Shown one piece after another: positions 12,527 through 12,891 of a DNA stretch of 12,891 nucleotides. The DNA comes from JAHDCC01 sp964551835 (GTDB lineage Bacteria > Actinomycetota > Acidimicrobiia > Acidimicrobiales > SZUA-35), in assembly GCA_964551835.1 (NCBI GenBank), contig CAZKEM010000076.1, positions 1 to 12,891 of the forward strand, given 5' to 3'. Under the pieces are notes generated by a model. It saw nothing but the letters and a program-made list of their open reading frames with translations, did no database searches and was not told where the DNA came from. Position numbers and translations under genes: made by a program. The first letter of the stretch is position 1; the number at the start of each line of letters is the position of its first letter.

Positions 12527-12891
12527 TTACCCTCGCTCCCGTAATCGTCCAACCGCAGCTGGCAGGCAGGCCAGAACCGCGTCGACATCTTGATCCGTGG
12601 ACGTGTACCCCAGCGAAAGTCGAAGCGACCCAAAGGCCAACGATCGATCGTATCCCATGGCGGATAAAACATGGCTCGGCTCGGCTGCTCCGCTGGCGCA
12701 AGATGACGCAGCTGACGCCATAATGTCATGTTTTTCGAGCAAAAAAAGCAACGCTTCGCTTTCGATTCCCTCAAAACAGAAATGGCTAATGTTGCTCAGC
12801 AGATGGTCACGGTCACGATTTGTAACCGCGGTTTCGATTCCGCCGTCGACGCCGTCAAGGATTCCGTTACTCAACCGGTCTCGGAGCTGTC
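12527..12891 (-). CDS. Cysteine desulfurase (NifS/IscS family), C-terminal part only
   Basis: Only the last 120 or so residues are inside the window; the PLP-binding part lies beyond the right edge. The visible portion begins QLRDRLSNGIL and continues NISHFCFEGIESEALLFLLEKHDI. It then contains the mobile catalytic loop SAASSCASGAAEPSHVL, whose cysteine receives sulfur from free cysteine, followed by GSLRLSLGYTSTDQDVD. The SSCASG...EPSHVL loop is typical of group I NifS/IscS enzymes, not the shorter-loop SufS type. The stop is TAA at 12529-12527, four bases before mnmA, so the natural role is sulfur supply for tRNA thiolation and possibly iron-sulfur clusters. The name iscS is plausible but I leave it blank because most of the gene is not visible. 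Confidence 0.93.
   Translation of the reverse strand, partial: QLRDRLSNGILDGVDGGIETAVTNRDRDHLLSNISHFCFEGIESEALLFLLEKHDIMASAASSCASGAAEPSHVLSAMGYDRSLAFGSLRLSLGYTSTDQDVDAVLACLPAAVGRLRERG
12530..12536 (-). promoter_or_regulatory. mnmA: Ribosome binding site that fixes the mnmA start
   Basis: The minus-strand GCGAGGG lies inside the last codons of the desulfurase, seven bases before ATG 12522. It supports this ATG over in-frame starts further upstream and indicates coupled expression. Confidence 0.7.

Noticed and set aside
12523..12774. 84-residue N-terminal extension of MnmA
   Set aside because: It overlaps the conserved catalytic-loop region of the desulfurase in another frame; ATG 12522 has a good ribosome site and the standard MnmA start.

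Overview
The window reads as a housekeeping segment from an actinobacterium, most likely a marine or freshwater Acidimicrobiia-type lineage. The evidence is the order, on the minus strand, of a cysteine desulfurase, mnmA, ligA, gatC, gatA and gatB. As I recall it, this order is shared with Mycobacterium (iscS-trmU ... ligA ... gatC-gatA ... gatB). Other support comes from the actinobacterial flavour of MnmA and the desulfurase, frequent GTG/TTG starts, several apparently leaderless promoters and moderate GC. The class-level placement is inference. I see no mobile elements, CRISPR arrays, rRNA or tRNA.

Layout. Positions 1-3572 (minus) hold a tightly coupled gatC-gatA-gatB-rhodanese operon. The junctions are ATGA, ATGA and TAATG; the rhodanese is cut by the left edge. 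Positions 3573-3667 are a divergent control region with a near-central 18-bp palindrome. It is followed by yggT (plus), a rho-independent terminator, a DUF2277 gene (minus), a 39-aa membrane microprotein ORF (plus), and an SCP2 sterol-carrier-like gene with an APH/kinase-fold gene 14 nt downstream (both plus). Positions 6021-6204 hold no clear gene but contain a nine-G run. Two unrecognised membrane-anchored proteins are divergently transcribed from overlapping -10 elements near 6701-6708. ligA (minus) follows, then a multi-pass membrane protein of unknown function (plus). At the right is a coupled minus-strand operon of a cysteine desulfurase (cut by the right edge), mnmA and a Sua5-type threonylcarbamoyl-AMP synthase.

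How the genes fit together. The right-hand operon supplies sulfur (desulfurase), 2-thiolates U34 (MnmA) and makes the t6A37 precursor (Sua5), both in the anticodon loop. The left-hand operon converts misacylated Glu-tRNA(Gln) and possibly Asp-tRNA(Asn). Both ends of the window therefore act on an overlapping set of tRNAs, with DNA ligase and several unstudied envelope proteins between them.

I found no clear defence system, biosynthetic cluster or other new multi-gene system. The items most worth checking are the unlisted 39-aa membrane ORF, the symmetric palindrome between gatC and yggT, the recurring leaderless-promoter geometry, the paired membrane-anchored unknowns, and two independent 15-bp in-frame tandem duplications at protein termini.
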